Shown piece after piece: positions 44,220 to 54,864 of a stretch of DNA of 64,000 nucleotides; position 1 is the first letter of the stretch; every line of letters begins with the position of its first letter. Under the pieces are notes generated by a model, which saw nothing but the letters and a program-made list of their open reading frames with translations, ran no database searches and was not told the DNA's origin. Source of the stretch: Peltaster fructicola (Eukaryota; Ascomycota; Dothideomycetes); assembly GCA_001592805.2 (NCBI GenBank), contig CP051142.1:744001-808000 (forward strand), written 5' to 3'. Made by a program: the position numbers and the translations under genes.

Positions 44220-45806
44220 TCATCTCTTGCTCGCTCTGCTCGAGCTTCGGCCAAGCTCACCACTCTGGCGAAGGAACTCACCACTTGGACGGACACCATC
44301 TATGCTCATGCGGTTGGGCCTCAATGAGCTCGAGCTGCTGCGCCTTCTCTGACGTCTGACCACCTCCGGATCTTTCGGGGAAAGGCCGCTCGCATGTCCG
44401 AATAGATTCAGGACGTCTGTCAGGCTGATGACACCCATGAGTGTGCCCGACATGCCTTGCCCAGGTAGCTGTGACGCAGGCACCGCAACGCTGGGGTTTG
44501 TGCTTGTGTATGGTGGGCCGGACGTCATTTCTCCCCTGTTCAAGCTGTGGGTGCTGCTTGGTAAGCTCAACGGCGGTATAGCATGGATGATTGGACTTGG
44601 CGGGACGGAGTTCGCTGGTGATGGCTCATCAACGAGCCACATCCGGTGGGATCGAGTTGCGCAGAGCTTGGCCACGGTATGCGCCAGTGTTGAGTACGGG
44701 CTGACATAGAAGACCGGATATGCGTCTTTTCCGTCCTCCATGCCGCGCTCGGACAGGATGACTGAAATGAAGTGTATACAGCTGGAGCTCAGCAGTGGAA
44801 TGGAGGAGGTATCGGTAAGAAGCTGTACTTGTTAGCAATGTTACACTCTGTGGAAGCAACGACTCACTCTCACGTCAACATGACTGATGTTGCCAACGAC
44901 ATTCCGGTGAGCATCAAGCACTGGCAAGCTGGTGACACCTTCGTGATGCATCAATAACAATGCCTCACTCACTGGACGATCTCCGTTGATCGATATGACC
45001 TCCTTGACTCCCAGACCAAGCTCTTTCAGGAAACGCATGTAGAGCTGCTCGCATGCCGCGAAGTTCTGGTGGTTCTCCCAGAAGAATCGAACGAGTCTCA
45101 GCTGACTGAGCACCGAAATGGCTTCGGATGTGCCTTCTTTCGTGATGATGACTCGATGAGATCCGCTGCCTAGCAGCTCCATAGCTTTGGTGAGGTCTGC
45201 ATTCCATGCTAGTACAGCTGGCTGCTCTCTCGACCCAAGGTGATTGAGCACATCTCTCAATGCCAGCTTCTCTCCACTTCGAGCTCGCTCTGCTATCGTC
45301 TCTGCGACTTCATCGGGTTGCGTCAGACCTAGGACCAACAGAAGATATGCATTGAGGTCGGAGTAGTCGAATGTGCCGATAGCGGTCTTGGTCTTGACAG
45401 ACTCGCGAATGAGCACGACATTTGGTGCTCCTGACTTCACCAGTAATCTTGTGGTATCCTCAACACTTGTGTCTAGCTCCACGAACCGAGCTTCCGCTGC
45501 GTCGACGATTTCATGTACCTGTATGCTCTTCCAATCTCTGTCTTTGAACTCTGAGTTGGTTGCTTTGAGAGTTGGATGCATCAGTAGCTCCTGGAAGGCA
45601 TTGTTGGAGAATGACTGGTGTCGGCTGCTTCGAGGTGAGGAGGGATAGTTGCGGAGGTTCTCTGCCAGGCTCGATCGATGTGACACAACAGGTGATGCAT
45701 GTGTAGAAGTTTCTTTCCGGACGCTGGTCACGGAATTGGTGGAAGACGACATGGCCTTGAGAACAGGCGAGCGAGCATTGTCGGATGTATGTCCGTTGGA
45801 CGCCAT
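44220..45806 (-). CDS. SDS23: SDS23-type CBS-domain protein
   Basis: Exons 45806-44868 and 44822-44220 (45-nt intron; donor gtgagt after HVDVR) give 513 residues. The N-terminus is Ser-rich with a SLAENLRNYPSSPR-type motif. Four CBS repeats follow: the first starts at WKSIQVHEIVDAAEARFVEL, and later ones contain TKAMELLGSGSHRVIITKEG and MHHEGVTSLPVLDAHRNVVG. The last is split by a long Ser/Pro insert and ends MSGTLMGVISLTDVLNLF. The C-tail is Arg/Ser-rich (RRQRRRSSSSSLRPNRMS), a likely phosphorylation region. Sds23/24 bind and inhibit PP2A-like phosphatases and affect cell separation and glucose response. Length and order fit Sds23. Confidence 0.93.
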
Positions 45807-46466
45807 GGCTGTGGGTAAGATTTCCTTGGTCTACTAGACGTGTGTATCAAGTATTGACAGGTGAAATGAAGGACAAAGACATCTCATTGCGAGCAATGTT
45901 CAGGAGAATAAGATATATTGACCGCTGAGGTGTTATGCTTCGCTACTGTGCAGCAGCTCATAACCCCACTATGGATGCCAATGCAGATGACATTACGAGT
46001 GTCAACGATAGGATCGTCCTGTGCGTCGAAAAGCTATGACGATGGGATATTATGCTCTTGTGATACTGTGTCACAATGTAGCTCTGATGGACCTCAGGCC
46101 GCGACCTTCGTGTTGCGCCAGCCTTGCGAGCGAGCACTCCTCACCACCACCGTATCGCAAGAGGACTAGCTTGATATGCTTGAGGGACATCACCATTCAT
46201 TCCCTTCTCTTTGCAAAGCTTGTATGGTACACATTCCGCCTATGCATGGCTCATCCCATGTGCATGATGACAAAGCTGTCACAGTGAAGTATGAGTCAAC
46301 CAACAAGTCCCTTCCTTTGTCTCTTTCCTTGAGTGATCGTATGCACACCACCGCCCTTAACTCCACATCAGCGCCTACGCCAGCGACTACGTAGTGGTGG
46401 AACTCAACGAAGGGAAGGCTGCCATTCTTCATGGTCGTTCGCTCGATCATTCCTTCTTCAATCTAA
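45807..46466. promoter_or_regulatory. Divergent upstream region of SDS23 and the gene at 46467
   Basis: 660 bases between divergent starts, with only short frames. No element is recognised beyond general promoter context. Confidence 0.45.
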
Positions 46467-47075
46467 ATGTCTCTACAGGAGGTATACCGTCTTGCTCACA
46501 CTGCAGAGTGCCGCCTCAACATCAGTGCTGCACGACCAGATCGCAATCTGCGCTTCGTTGTAGGACATCTCATGCACTATGAATCACTACGACTGCGCAT
46601 AGTCGAGATCGAGCATGTTATTGGCAGAAATCACAGAATGCAGGCTACGCATGCAGCACAGGCTCACAGACAGCTAGAAGATAGCTCCCATCAACCTCGT
46701 AGCACGACAGAAGACGAAGATCTCGACGTCGACCTTGCTGAGGCTGATGACACGAACGAGCACATTGAGGATCTGGGCTTAATGAGGTTCCCATCTGGAA
46801 GCACACGGCCTCCTCCGCTCGTTGCTGACACTGAAGACGACGAAGAGGAAGAAGATGCGGCTGAGCCAACATCGCCTACAGAGCCTAATGCTGCAATTCT
46901 CAAGCAAGCACTGAAGCGTCCTGCTGATACCGAATTGGCACAAGAATTCGAAAGGGTGCGCAACTGTGCCTGCCATGGTCGCACCGATGCACCGCACGTC
47001 GAGAAGATCTGGAAGATATCCTCTGGCGAGAATCGTCCAGGTGTAACACGAGCCGTTGCACAGGTGGCAGATTGA
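46467..47075 (+). CDS. Small acidic protein of unknown function
   Basis: Intronless, 202 residues. The N-terminal ~55 residues are helical and regular (MSLQEVYRLAHTAECRLNIS, then NLRFVVGHLMHYESLRLRIV). The middle is strongly acidic (TEDEDLDVDLAEADDTNEHI, then DTEDDEEEEDAAEP). The C-terminus returns to a mixed helix (AAILKQALKRPADTELAQEF). There is no signal peptide, membrane segment or catalytic motif. The structured N-terminus argues for a true gene rather than a chance frame, and the antisense frames here are typical shadows of acidic repeats. I do not recognise a family. A nuclear or chromatin role is often seen for such acidic proteins but is not shown here. Confidence 0.65.
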   Translation: MSLQEVYRLAHTAECRLNISAARPDRNLRFVVGHLMHYESLRLRIVEIEHVIGRNHRMQATHAAQAHRQLEDSSHQPRSTTEDEDLDVDLAEADDTNEHIEDLGLMRFPSGSTRPPPLVADTEDDEEEEDAAEPTSPTEPNAAILKQALKRPADTELAQEFERVRNCACHGRTDAPHVEKIWKISSGENRPGVTRAVAQVAD

Positions 47076-47757
47076 TGATGAAGTACTGCCTTCAACCACT
47101 CGAAGGCGATTTGAGCAATCTAGAAAGATCAGAGACAAGCGATTCCAACAAACGGCAAGCAGACAGACTTCTTCTCTTGTCTGACAGACGACTGCCCACA
47201 TTCATCTGGGAATATGCAAAGGATCAGCATAAGTATCAAGCACTTTCGATACCACATTCGGCCGCGCCAGCATAGAAGGACACCAAGCGAAGTCTTCACC
47301 CATCGCTATCGTCGGCGTTATCAGTACCCCAACCTGTCCCAGGCAGCATGAGTAGAGCTGTCAATAGACTGAGGACGATCAAGCGACATGGTGCTCCCTG
47401 CCTATCGATGAGCGGCTGGCAAGAGGTACTGTGTTACCGGCCGCCAGTCTTGGAGCAGCCTGACAGACAACGTCAGGTAGTGAGAAGCATAGAATTCCGC
47501 ATCCTGACCTTCTAAAACCTGTCTGCAGGCTTCATCTCCCTTCGATGCAACGATGTAGAGAACCATTTCATAGCTGAATGACTGTTTCCAGATGTCCTTC
47601 CTTATCTTCGATCGAGCACCGTGTATACAATACTCAGTGTCTCGTGAGCCATCCCGTGCATGATGTGCCATTGCATTCAGAGGGAGGTCCGGTCGACATC
47701 TCGTCTCACTAACGATGAGAGTATTATACCTAAGATTTGAGAGGCACCAAAAGTCTC
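47076..47757. other. Intergenic 5' of tRNA-Cys
   Basis: 682 bases with scattered short frames on both strands; none has a recognisable motif. A plus frame of 67 codons begins four bases before the previous stop, but looks like chance. Confidence 0.4.
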
Positions 47758-47839
47758 GCTCTCGTGGCGCAGTGGTAGCGCAGGAGATTGCAGTACGCAA
47801 CCCATCTCAAGGTCCATCGTTCGAATCGGTGCGGGAGCT
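47758..47839 (+). tRNA. tRNA-Cys (anticodon GCA) with a 10-nt intron
   Basis: Folds as a cloverleaf. Acceptor GCTCTCG pairs with CGGGAGC (one G-T), discriminator T73. The D-arm is GCGC-AGTGGTA-GCGC, matching the A box TGGCGCAGTGG. The anticodon stem is GGAGA/TCTCA with one outer mismatch. The loop is TTGCAG..A with anticodon GCA at 47790-47792, and the T-arm is CATCG-TTCGAAT-CGGTG (B box). A 10-base intron (47794-47803) sits after position 37, the canonical tRNA intron site. A U73 discriminator and this D-arm match yeast tRNA-Cys. A TTTT tract at 47842-47845 would end Pol III transcription. Confidence 0.9.
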
Positions 47840-48449
47840 TGTTTTGCTCTTTTGCTCGAATCTCGATGATAATGATGCACACGCATGTGGTATGGCAGGA
47901 GACGACAGCGTATGGGTGTGGTATGAGCCCGTGATGTGTATAACTCTAAGTATGGTCGCAACCTGTATCGACCGGGCTTTTGCAAGCCGCATCGGTAGAC
48001 GGCAGGCGGACCGTCGGTCTATTTGTGCTTGAACCACCGATACATTAGACAGAGATACACCTACTGTGATCGTCGTGTCGGGAGTAGACCACTGCGATCG
48101 GAGGGTTTCATCCAGTCTGCAGAGCGCTCCATCCCCCCTCCAGCAAGCAGAGCTGGTTTCGCCTCGCACCCAGCCGTGCTGTAGCAGCACCATCCATGTT
48201 ACGTCATACGCCATTGGCATCTTCAGGTGCTCATCGGTCGGGACAATGAACAGTCGTGTCTCTGTGGTAGCGTGTGCTGGATGCATGATCTTGCGAATAG
48301 TGTCGCCGGCTTGATCGTCGAGAGATAGCATAAGAAGCGTGATGGTGTTCACTATGCGTCAGCACAAGAGCGTCACTGATCCTCTATCTCAGCGTAGACC
48401 TAACAGACAGCTCAGCAACAAAGTGCACATCGGCTAGCCTCACGCCAAC
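47840..48449. other. Intergenic 3' of tRNA-Cys with an uncertain minus-strand frame
   Basis: A minus-strand frame (ATG at 48331, stop at 47807, 174 codons) has a protein-like start (MLSLDDQAGDTIRKIMHPAH, later MPMAYDVTWMVLLQHGWVRG). It runs into the tRNA at its end, so as written it cannot be a normal gene. It could be an exon of an unrecognised spliced gene. No family is recognised. Confidence 0.3.
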
Positions 48450-49436
48450 ATGTCTTCGAGCCCATTCAATCCTTCAACAGACATCCCAAGTCTAGCCGAA
48501 AGAGTGATTCTCATCACAGGAGGTGGGTCGTCGATGGTGCGCTTGAGTGGTAACGCTGACACCCTGATAGGGACGGCAGGTCTCGGTGCAGGCTCAGTTG
48601 TCGAGCTTGCGGAACACCATCCAGCACACATCATCTTCAGTGGTAGAAGGCAGGCAAAGGCCGACGAGCTTATTGCCAGGATCAACAAACACGTACCAGA
48701 TGTCAAGCTCACCTTCATCCCATGCGACATCTCATCATTCGAGTCAGTCCGCAGAGGCGCCGAAGCCATACAGAAGTTGACAGACCGCCTTGACGTCGTC
48801 ATGTTGAATGCCGGAGTCATGGCTGTAGGGCCAGCGTTGTCAGCGGACGGGTACGAGACGCAGTTTGCAACCAACCATCTTGGCCATGCGTTATTGGTGC
48901 AGCTATTGGTGCCACTGCTGCAGCGAACAGCGCAACTCCCAAGGACAGATGTCAGAGTGATCAACATGACGTCTGTAGCATTCGACCAAGCTCCCACAGG
49001 CGGTATTGACTTCCAGCATCTCAAGACAACACAATCTGGTCTCGGAGGCTTTGGATCGTCCATCGCCAAGTGGAGAAGATATGGCCAGAGCAAGCTTGCT
49101 CGGCTTCTGTACACAGACGAGCTCGCCAAGCATCATCCAGAGATCACCTTCGTCTCGATCCATCCGGGTATTATCATGACAGATCTGTTCCAGAACGTCG
49201 ATATCATGACCAAGCTTCCAGTGCTGATCAAGTTCTTCGGACGAACGACACCAGTTGAGCAGGGTCATTGGAACCAGTGCTGGGCGGCTACCTGCGATAA
49301 GTCCAGGTTGACCAATGGAGCCTTCTACGAACCAATAGGTAAAGCAGGAAAGCGCAATACCTCGTACTCGCGCGACGAGGAGCTGAGTCGGAAGCTGTGG
49401 GAATGGACGCAGAAGGAGATTGCAAGCAAGACTTGA
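48450..49436 (+). CDS. Short-chain dehydrogenase/reductase
   Basis: Exons 48450-48522 and 48571-49436 give 312 residues. The 48-nt intron (gtgggt..cgctgac..gatag) interrupts the cofactor motif. Splicing yields VILITGGTAGLGAGSV, the classical TGxxxGxG site, while read-through inserts 16 residues in it. Other SDR features are FSGRRQAKADE after beta-2, MLNAGVMAVG (NAG motif), the catalytic Ser in VINMTSVAF, and the YxxxK pair in WRRYGQSKLARL, with HPGIIMTDL following. The Arg after beta-2 favours NADP(H). The overall pattern is that of fungal WW-domain-oxidoreductase/retinol-dehydrogenase-like SDRs; substrate is unknown. No membrane anchor is seen. Confidence 0.9.
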   Translation: MSSSPFNPSTDIPSLAERVILITGGGSSMVRLSGNADTLIGTAGLGAGSVVELAEHHPAHIIFSGRRQAKADELIARINKHVPDVKLTFIPCDISSFESVRRGAEAIQKLTDRLDVVMLNAGVMAVGPALSADGYETQFATNHLGHALLVQLLVPLLQRTAQLPRTDVRVINMTSVAFDQAPTGGIDFQHLKTTQSGLGGFGSSIAKWRRYGQSKLARLLYTDELAKHHPEITFVSIHPGIIMTDLFQNVDIMTKLPVLIKFFGRTTPVEQGHWNQCWAATCDKSRLTNGAFYEPIGKAGKRNTSYSRDEELSRKLWEWTQKEIASKT

Positions 49437-50003
49437 TGCTTCGTAGTACGGTATTTGTTAGTCGATGCCCTGTCCCTGATACTCATCCTAATGTCGTTGC
49501 TGTGCTAAGAGATTGATGCCGTCTCTGGGGGTTTGAGCCATCGCGAGGATGTGTCGCAGGATTGCCTCAAACTTCAAGGCGTGAAGCATGGTGGACAGCG
49601 AGATACTGGAGGTTCGCTCTAGAGGCACTGCTTGAAGCAGGCCAGAATGTCATCGCAACTACGAGACCTGTAGCTGCGTAGACGCCTGGCACTCAGGTCT
49701 TTCCGGTGAGTCGCGTTCATACGTCTCGAGTTGTGATAAGACGTTGGAGTCGAAGATGGAAGAACAGAACAATCCCCTGGCACGAGCGCCAAGATCTAGG
49801 CAGAGCCGCGCTAGAACTCGCGATTTGATGTGAGAGCGTGGGGCATGTGTTTTGATGATTGCTGCTTTCATATGCACAAAGAATAATTCCTCGAACATAC
49901 TCCAGCAGCGTCGGTAGATCCAATCGTCGAGGTCGCGGCTCATCGATGGAACACAGTCTGCGAACATCCATCCATCACGACTGAGCGCAGAATTTGAGCC
50001 GTC
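49437..50003. other. Intergenic, promoter of MTR10
   Basis: 567 bases downstream of the SDR gene and upstream of MTR10, both on the plus strand. Minus-strand frames here extend into MTR10 antisense and look like chance. Nothing is recognised. Confidence 0.45.
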
Positions 50004-52931
50004 ATGGCCACGGCAGCAACAATGAGCGGGCAACAGGCCTTTGAGCCCGTACTGTCTGCCTTGGCCAGCATGTCGTCGAACGCAGACAGGGCAGCGAAAG
50101 AGCAGGCACATACATACCTCGAACAATTTCAGAAGTCGGCAGAGGCGTGGACGTCAAGCTTCGCCATGTTGCAGTCTCCTACAGCCGATGATCAGGCCAA
50201 GTTGTTTGCAGCAACGACGTTGAAGGGCAAGATCGTCTTCGACTTCTATCAACTCCCCCGAGACAGCCTACCATCCCTCCGAGACACTCTCCTCCAACTT
50301 CTCGCCTCATACGCCAAAGGCCCTCGGCCTATCCGCACCCAGTTATGCGTCTGTCTCGCGAACTTGGCGATACAGATGCTGGAGTGGAAGGACGTGCTGA
50401 AGATGGTTGTTTCGACGCTGGGTAACGATCCTACAAGCATAGCATGTGTCTTGGAGTTTTTGCAAGTACTCCCAGAAGAGGTTACCCAAGGCAAGAAGAT
50501 AAACCTGGCTGAGGATGAGCTGGTGACCCGGACGAACGAGCTCTTGAGCGATAATGCGCAGCAGGTCCTACAGCTATTGACACAGTATGCGCAATCATCG
50601 GCAGCAGCAGCCAAAGATCCACTTCTCATGTCATGCTTGACCTCCTGGGTAGCCGAGGTACAGATCAACGACATTGTGAACTCACCACTTATGGATGTTG
50701 TGATCGGAGCTCTGCAGTCGGACACGTCTTTCGATGAAGCAGTTGAGACGATCTGCGCATTCTTGAAAGAGACGAGAGAGGTCGACGAGTGCATTGCCAC
50801 CATCAAGAGCTTGTATCCTAGGTTGGCAACGTTACAACCAAGACTTCGCAGCTCTGCAGAAGAAGAGGATTGGGAAACACTCAAAGGCATCACGAGGATC
50901 TATGCTGAAGCTGGTGAGGCATGGGTTATCTTGATCGCACGAGAGCCACTACAATTCCGTCCGCTCGTCGAATCGATACTGGAATGCTGTGCGCGAGACA
51001 AAGAGCGAGACGCTCTCTCACAGACCTTCAACTTCTGGTACGAATTGAAACAATACATCACTTTAGAACGATACATGGATGCACGACTGCAATTTGTCGA
51101 CGTATACAGCAAGCTGGTGGATGTCATGATCGCACATCTGCAATACCCACAAACCAGCGCGAACGACGCCGATCTGTTCGAAGGAGATCGTGAGGCTGAA
51201 GAGAAGTTCCGAGAGTTCCGACACGCAATGGGAGATGTTCTCAAGGACTGCTGTGAAGTCATCGGCGTCACAGAGTGTCTACAGAAGAGCTACGTCCTTA
51301 TCGAGCAATGGGTAAGTCAGCATGGCGCGCAGGCACAGCAAGGCAAGGTGCCGAATTGGCAGCAGCTTGAGGCACCTCTCTTCAGTATGCGGGCGATGGG
51401 TCGTATGGTACCCAAGGATGAGAGCATCATGCTGCCGCGCCTGATTCCACTGATAGTACAGATACCAGATCACGAGAAGGTCCGATTCCAGGCGGTCATG
51501 GCTCTTGGACGGTACACCGAATGGACCAGCGAGCATCCCGACACTCTCCAAGACCAGCTGAACTTCATCATGGCTGCATTCCAGCACCCTAGCAAGGAGG
51601 TCGTCAAGGCTGCAGCTCTCAGCTTGAAGTTCTTCTGCAATGACTGCGCAGATCTTCTCAAAGGCTACATGGGTCAATTACAGAGCTTCTACGAGCAAGT
51701 GCTCGATACACTGCCGTCGACAAGTCAGGAGGAAGTCACAGAGGGTATTGCGTCCGTTTTGTCGAAGCAGCCTCTGGACACCCTTTATCAGTCCTTCAAG
51801 CTGTGCTGCGATCCCGTTGTCAAGCGTCTTATGACGATGGCAGAAGCGGCGAACGACAAGGACTCTCAGCTAGCAGTGGCAGATCGCATCAACCTCATCA
51901 CGACTTTCTTGCAAGAGGTTACTCCATACGTCGAGCCATCAAAGCCGCATCCAGCCATTCAGTATTGCCAGGAGATCTTCCCGATCTTGTCCGCAATCGC
52001 AGAACGCTTCATCTCATGCACACCAATCCTCGAACGAGTCTGCCGTTGCTGGCGCCATATGGTTCTGTCATATCGAGTACACAGCCAGCCACTACTGCAT
52101 GAAATGGCTGCGAAGCTGTCCGCAGGTTTCCAAGCCAGTCGACAAGGGTGCTTCTTGTGGGCGACAGACAGCATTGTGCGCGAGTTCTCAGACCCTAGTG
52201 TCTATGTGCCACAAAGTACTGCAGATGCCATCTTCAGCTTTTATGAACAACAAGCAACGACGTTTATGCGAATGCTCAATGACTTGCCGCCGGAGGAATT
52301 GCCCGACGTTATTGAGGACTTCTTTCGACTTTCGACAGATGTCTTGCTCTACCATTCTAACAAGCTCATTTTGAGCTCGTTGATGCAGCCCATCCTGATG
52401 GCCTCTGCGACAGCATTGACACTGATGAAGGACGAGCCAATCATTTCTACACTACACTTCCTGCGCGATTTCCTGGCCTACGGCGGTGAAGATGCGCCAG
52501 CCTCGAGCTTCGACCAAGATGGAGAGTATAGATTACGCCAGAACCCGGCCGAAGTCCAGCTGGCTGTCAAGAAGCTCACCCTCGCTGTCGGAGAGGCAAC
52601 GACACAACGATGCTTGACAGGAATGATGTACTCGTTCCCGGCAGACTGCTTTCCGGACGCCAGTGGTGTGCTCCTCGCATTGTTCCAGCTAATGCCCGAG
52701 CAGGCTGCTGAGTGGACTAGCAACACTGTCAGCTTGCTACCCGCCGGCTCTATCTCAGACCAAGAAAAGGACCGTCTAGGTCGAAACATTGGTCAGCGCA
52801 TTCAGAGCGGAGAACTTAGAAAGATTCGTACCCTACTGCAAGACTTTACGAATGCGTACAGGCGGCGTAACGTGGCTCCTCGAGAAGGACTCGGCCGACT
52901 GGAGGCTACCAGATTCAGGTTCTCAGGCTGA
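50004..52931 (+). CDS. MTR10: MTR10 / transportin-SR type karyopherin-beta
   Basis: Intronless, 975 residues, typical family length. The N-terminal exportin-1/importin-beta-like region reads FEPVLSALASMSSNADRAAK, then HTYLEQFQKSAEAWTSSFAM and LFAATTLKGKIVFDFYQLP. HEAT-type helical repeats continue to the end (for example FQAVMALGRYTEWTSEHPD, AALSLKFFCNDCADLLKGYM and PLHEMAAKL-like segments). The C-terminus ends RREGLGRLEATRFRFSG-like. Yeast Mtr10 imports the SR-like protein Npl3 and takes part in tRNA retrograde import. The human counterpart is TNPO3. A second Met at codon 7 (MSGQQAFEP) is an equally plausible start. A 2.9-kb gene without introns is unusual among its neighbours. Confidence 0.93.
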   Translation: MATAATMSGQQAFEPVLSALASMSSNADRAAKEQAHTYLEQFQKSAEAWTSSFAMLQSPTADDQAKLFAATTLKGKIVFDFYQLPRDSLPSLRDTLLQLLASYAKGPRPIRTQLCVCLANLAIQMLEWKDVLKMVVSTLGNDPTSIACVLEFLQVLPEEVTQGKKINLAEDELVTRTNELLSDNAQQVLQLLTQYAQSSAAAAKDPLLMSCLTSWVAEVQINDIVNSPLMDVVIGALQSDTSFDEAVETICAFLKETREVDECIATIKSLYPRLATLQPRLRSSAEEEDWETLKGITRIYAEAGEAWVILIAREPLQFRPLVESILECCARDKERDALSQTFNFWYELKQYITLERYMDARLQFVDVYSKLVDVMIAHLQYPQTSANDADLFEGDREAEEKFREFRHAMGDVLKDCCEVIGVTECLQKSYVLIEQWVSQHGAQAQQGKVPNWQQLEAPLFSMRAMGRMVPKDESIMLPRLIPLIVQIPDHEKVRFQAVMALGRYTEWTSEHPDTLQDQLNFIMAAFQHPSKEVVKAAALSLKFFCNDCADLLKGYMGQLQSFYEQVLDTLPSTSQEEVTEGIASVLSKQPLDTLYQSFKLCCDPVVKRLMTMAEAANDKDSQLAVADRINLITTFLQEVTPYVEPSKPHPAIQYCQEIFPILSAIAERFISCTPILERVCRCWRHMVLSYRVHSQPLLHEMAAKLSAGFQASRQGCFLWATDSIVREFSDPSVYVPQSTADAIFSFYEQQATTFMRMLNDLPPEELPDVIEDFFRLSTDVLLYHSNKLILSSLMQPILMASATALTLMKDEPIISTLHFLRDFLAYGGEDAPASSFDQDGEYRLRQNPAEVQLAVKKLTLAVGEATTQRCLTGMMYSFPADCFPDASGVLLALFQLMPEQAAEWTSNTVSLLPAGSISDQEKDRLGRNIGQRIQSGELRKIRTLLQDFTNAYRRRNVAPREGLGRLEATRFRFSG

Positions 52932-53174
52932 GGTGTCTCAGCATTGTGGTTAGCATAGTTGCAGCGAGACATGTAGATGTGTATATCCTAATGATGCATG
53001 GAATCGAAGTGGTCAGTGGGTTATGGTATCAAGAGCTATGTACGCTACACATATCGTACACAGAATCAGAAACACTTCTCAGGTCATCGTCCAAATAGTA
53101 GTGCAGACTGTCGTCCCTGAATGTACGACCTTTTCAGCGCCAGCGCCTTGAGGTCTTGGATATGATGGGTTGTC

Positions 53175-54864
53175 TCAGGCTTGGAAATGCTTTGGGAAGT
53201 GCTTTGCGACTGCAGCATTTCGTGCAGCAGATGATTTGCTTGAGCATTGTGTGCCAATGTTGGCACTCGGGTAGTAGACTCGTGGAAGACCTTGGGACAT
53301 TGGAACGGCGAGACCTCCACCTCCATCAACCGTCAGCTCTGTGCAGGTGAGAAGCTCAGTCACCTTTGTGCCTGGGAGTAGAGTGCTGTTGAGTGGCAGA
53401 GTGTATGTTCCGCTATTTGAGCCCTGGTTGCTGAGGACAGTAATCATGTTGCCCTTGCGCATGGCCAAGGTGTGTTCGTCCTGGTAGATCGGCCAGTTGC
53501 GATATGCAAGGTGGGAGACATCGACACCAATGGCATTCTTGCGAGCAAGGTTGAGCTTGGCAATCAGCTGGTATAGCACGGCACTTTGATTGTAACCTGA
53601 CAACCATAAAGCCTCTCGATTCCATGGTGCCGGCTCTCCACTCATAACTGCACCCAGTGCGGCATAGTGCTGCTCTTGACCCTGATAGACGATTGGGATG
53701 CCATCTTGCAGAATGGTAAACACTAGAATGTTTTGTGCGAGATTGATGTCGGAGTTGGCTTCGGCAACACGTGGGAGATCGTGATTCTCGCTGAAGGAGC
53801 CGAGCAGGCTGGTGTCCTTACAATCGTCCGTCATCTGAGTCATGGCAGATGCCAGGGCTGATATATTGCCCGAGGTGCTTGTGAATGCTCGGAAGAGTGG
53901 CCAGTAGCTGCAAGTGGTCAGGATGAGTCGAACGTTAGGTTCGAATACTTACACTGGGTAGTTAAGAAGGCCTGGGAGTTCATTCTGGTAGGAGCAGACC
54001 AGGGTAGGGTCAGCATTGTAGACCTCACCAACCATATACATATTGGATGCACTCCCGAAGCCGGCCCAGAAGGCAGGGTCAACTTGCATAGCAGAGTCAA
54101 GACGCAGGCCATCAATGCTATATTTTGAGACGGTGTTGGCAATCCAAGTGTTCCAGGTGTTGGCAACGCTGGCGTCTTCGGTCCTAAGATCTGGAAGGGA
54201 GACAACGGTGTCGCCAAGCCAACAGTCCTCAATCTGTGTCTGCAAAGGTCAACAAGAGTGTCTTGATTCAGTGGGAAACCTACAAGGTTGGCAGTGTCGG
54301 TATAGTTAATCGGGCAGTATGTGTGGTACTGCGATGGGCTCGAGAATGGGTTGAATGCGGTGTAGTTCACAGTGTTAGGAGCACCGTTCCAGCCAACGTG
54401 GTTAATGACCACGTCAAGCATGAGATACTATTCATGTCAGCATTGCCTTCGTTCGTTGTTTACTGACATACCATGCCACGAGAGTGAAGAGCTGCAGCCA
54501 GAGCAATCAACTCTGCCTCAGTGCCGAAGTGATAGTTGACGGTGGTGATATCCTGCTGCCAGTATCCGTGGAAGGCCCAGCCATATGGGGTGTTCCCTTC
54601 GAGCTGTGTAGTGATAGGAGAGATCCAGACAGCGTCGAAGCCCATGTCCTTGATGTAGTCCAGTTTATTCATGATACCAACCCATGTTCCGTTGCAGTAG
54701 ATGCTGTCACCAGTGTTGCATGGAGCAGTAGTGCTGAGATCCGTACGAGCAAAACGGTCTGTCAGAACCTGGTAGATGCTTCGGCTCGACCAATCCGCCG
54801 AGCTCGCAGCTAGCACACCCTGACTCAGGGCTAGAGCCGAGTAGAAGATGTTGATTATGTGCAT
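53175..54864 (-). CDS. Secreted GH13 alpha-amylase
   Basis: Exons 54864-54472, 54427-54284, 54239-53953 and 53907-53175 (introns 44, 44, 45 nt) give 518 residues. The signal peptide is MHIINIFYSALALSQGVLA. Conserved GH13 regions are DVVINHVGW (I), DGLRLDSAMQVD with the nucleophile Asp (II), MVGEVYNADP with the acid/base Glu (III) and FSENHDLPR with the third Asp (IV). EDCWLGDTVVSLPDL matches Taka-amylase. At the second intron the upstream acceptor of two 6 bases apart is chosen, as it keeps TQIEDCWLG. There is no C-terminal starch-binding domain. Region II has Met-Gln where Taka-amylase has Lys-His, suggesting changed +1/+2 subsites. It hydrolyses starch extracellularly. Confidence 0.93.

Noticed and set aside
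48440-49129. 229-codon minus-strand ORF
   Set aside because: Antisense of the SDR gene, whose TGxxxGxG and YxxxK motifs are clear.
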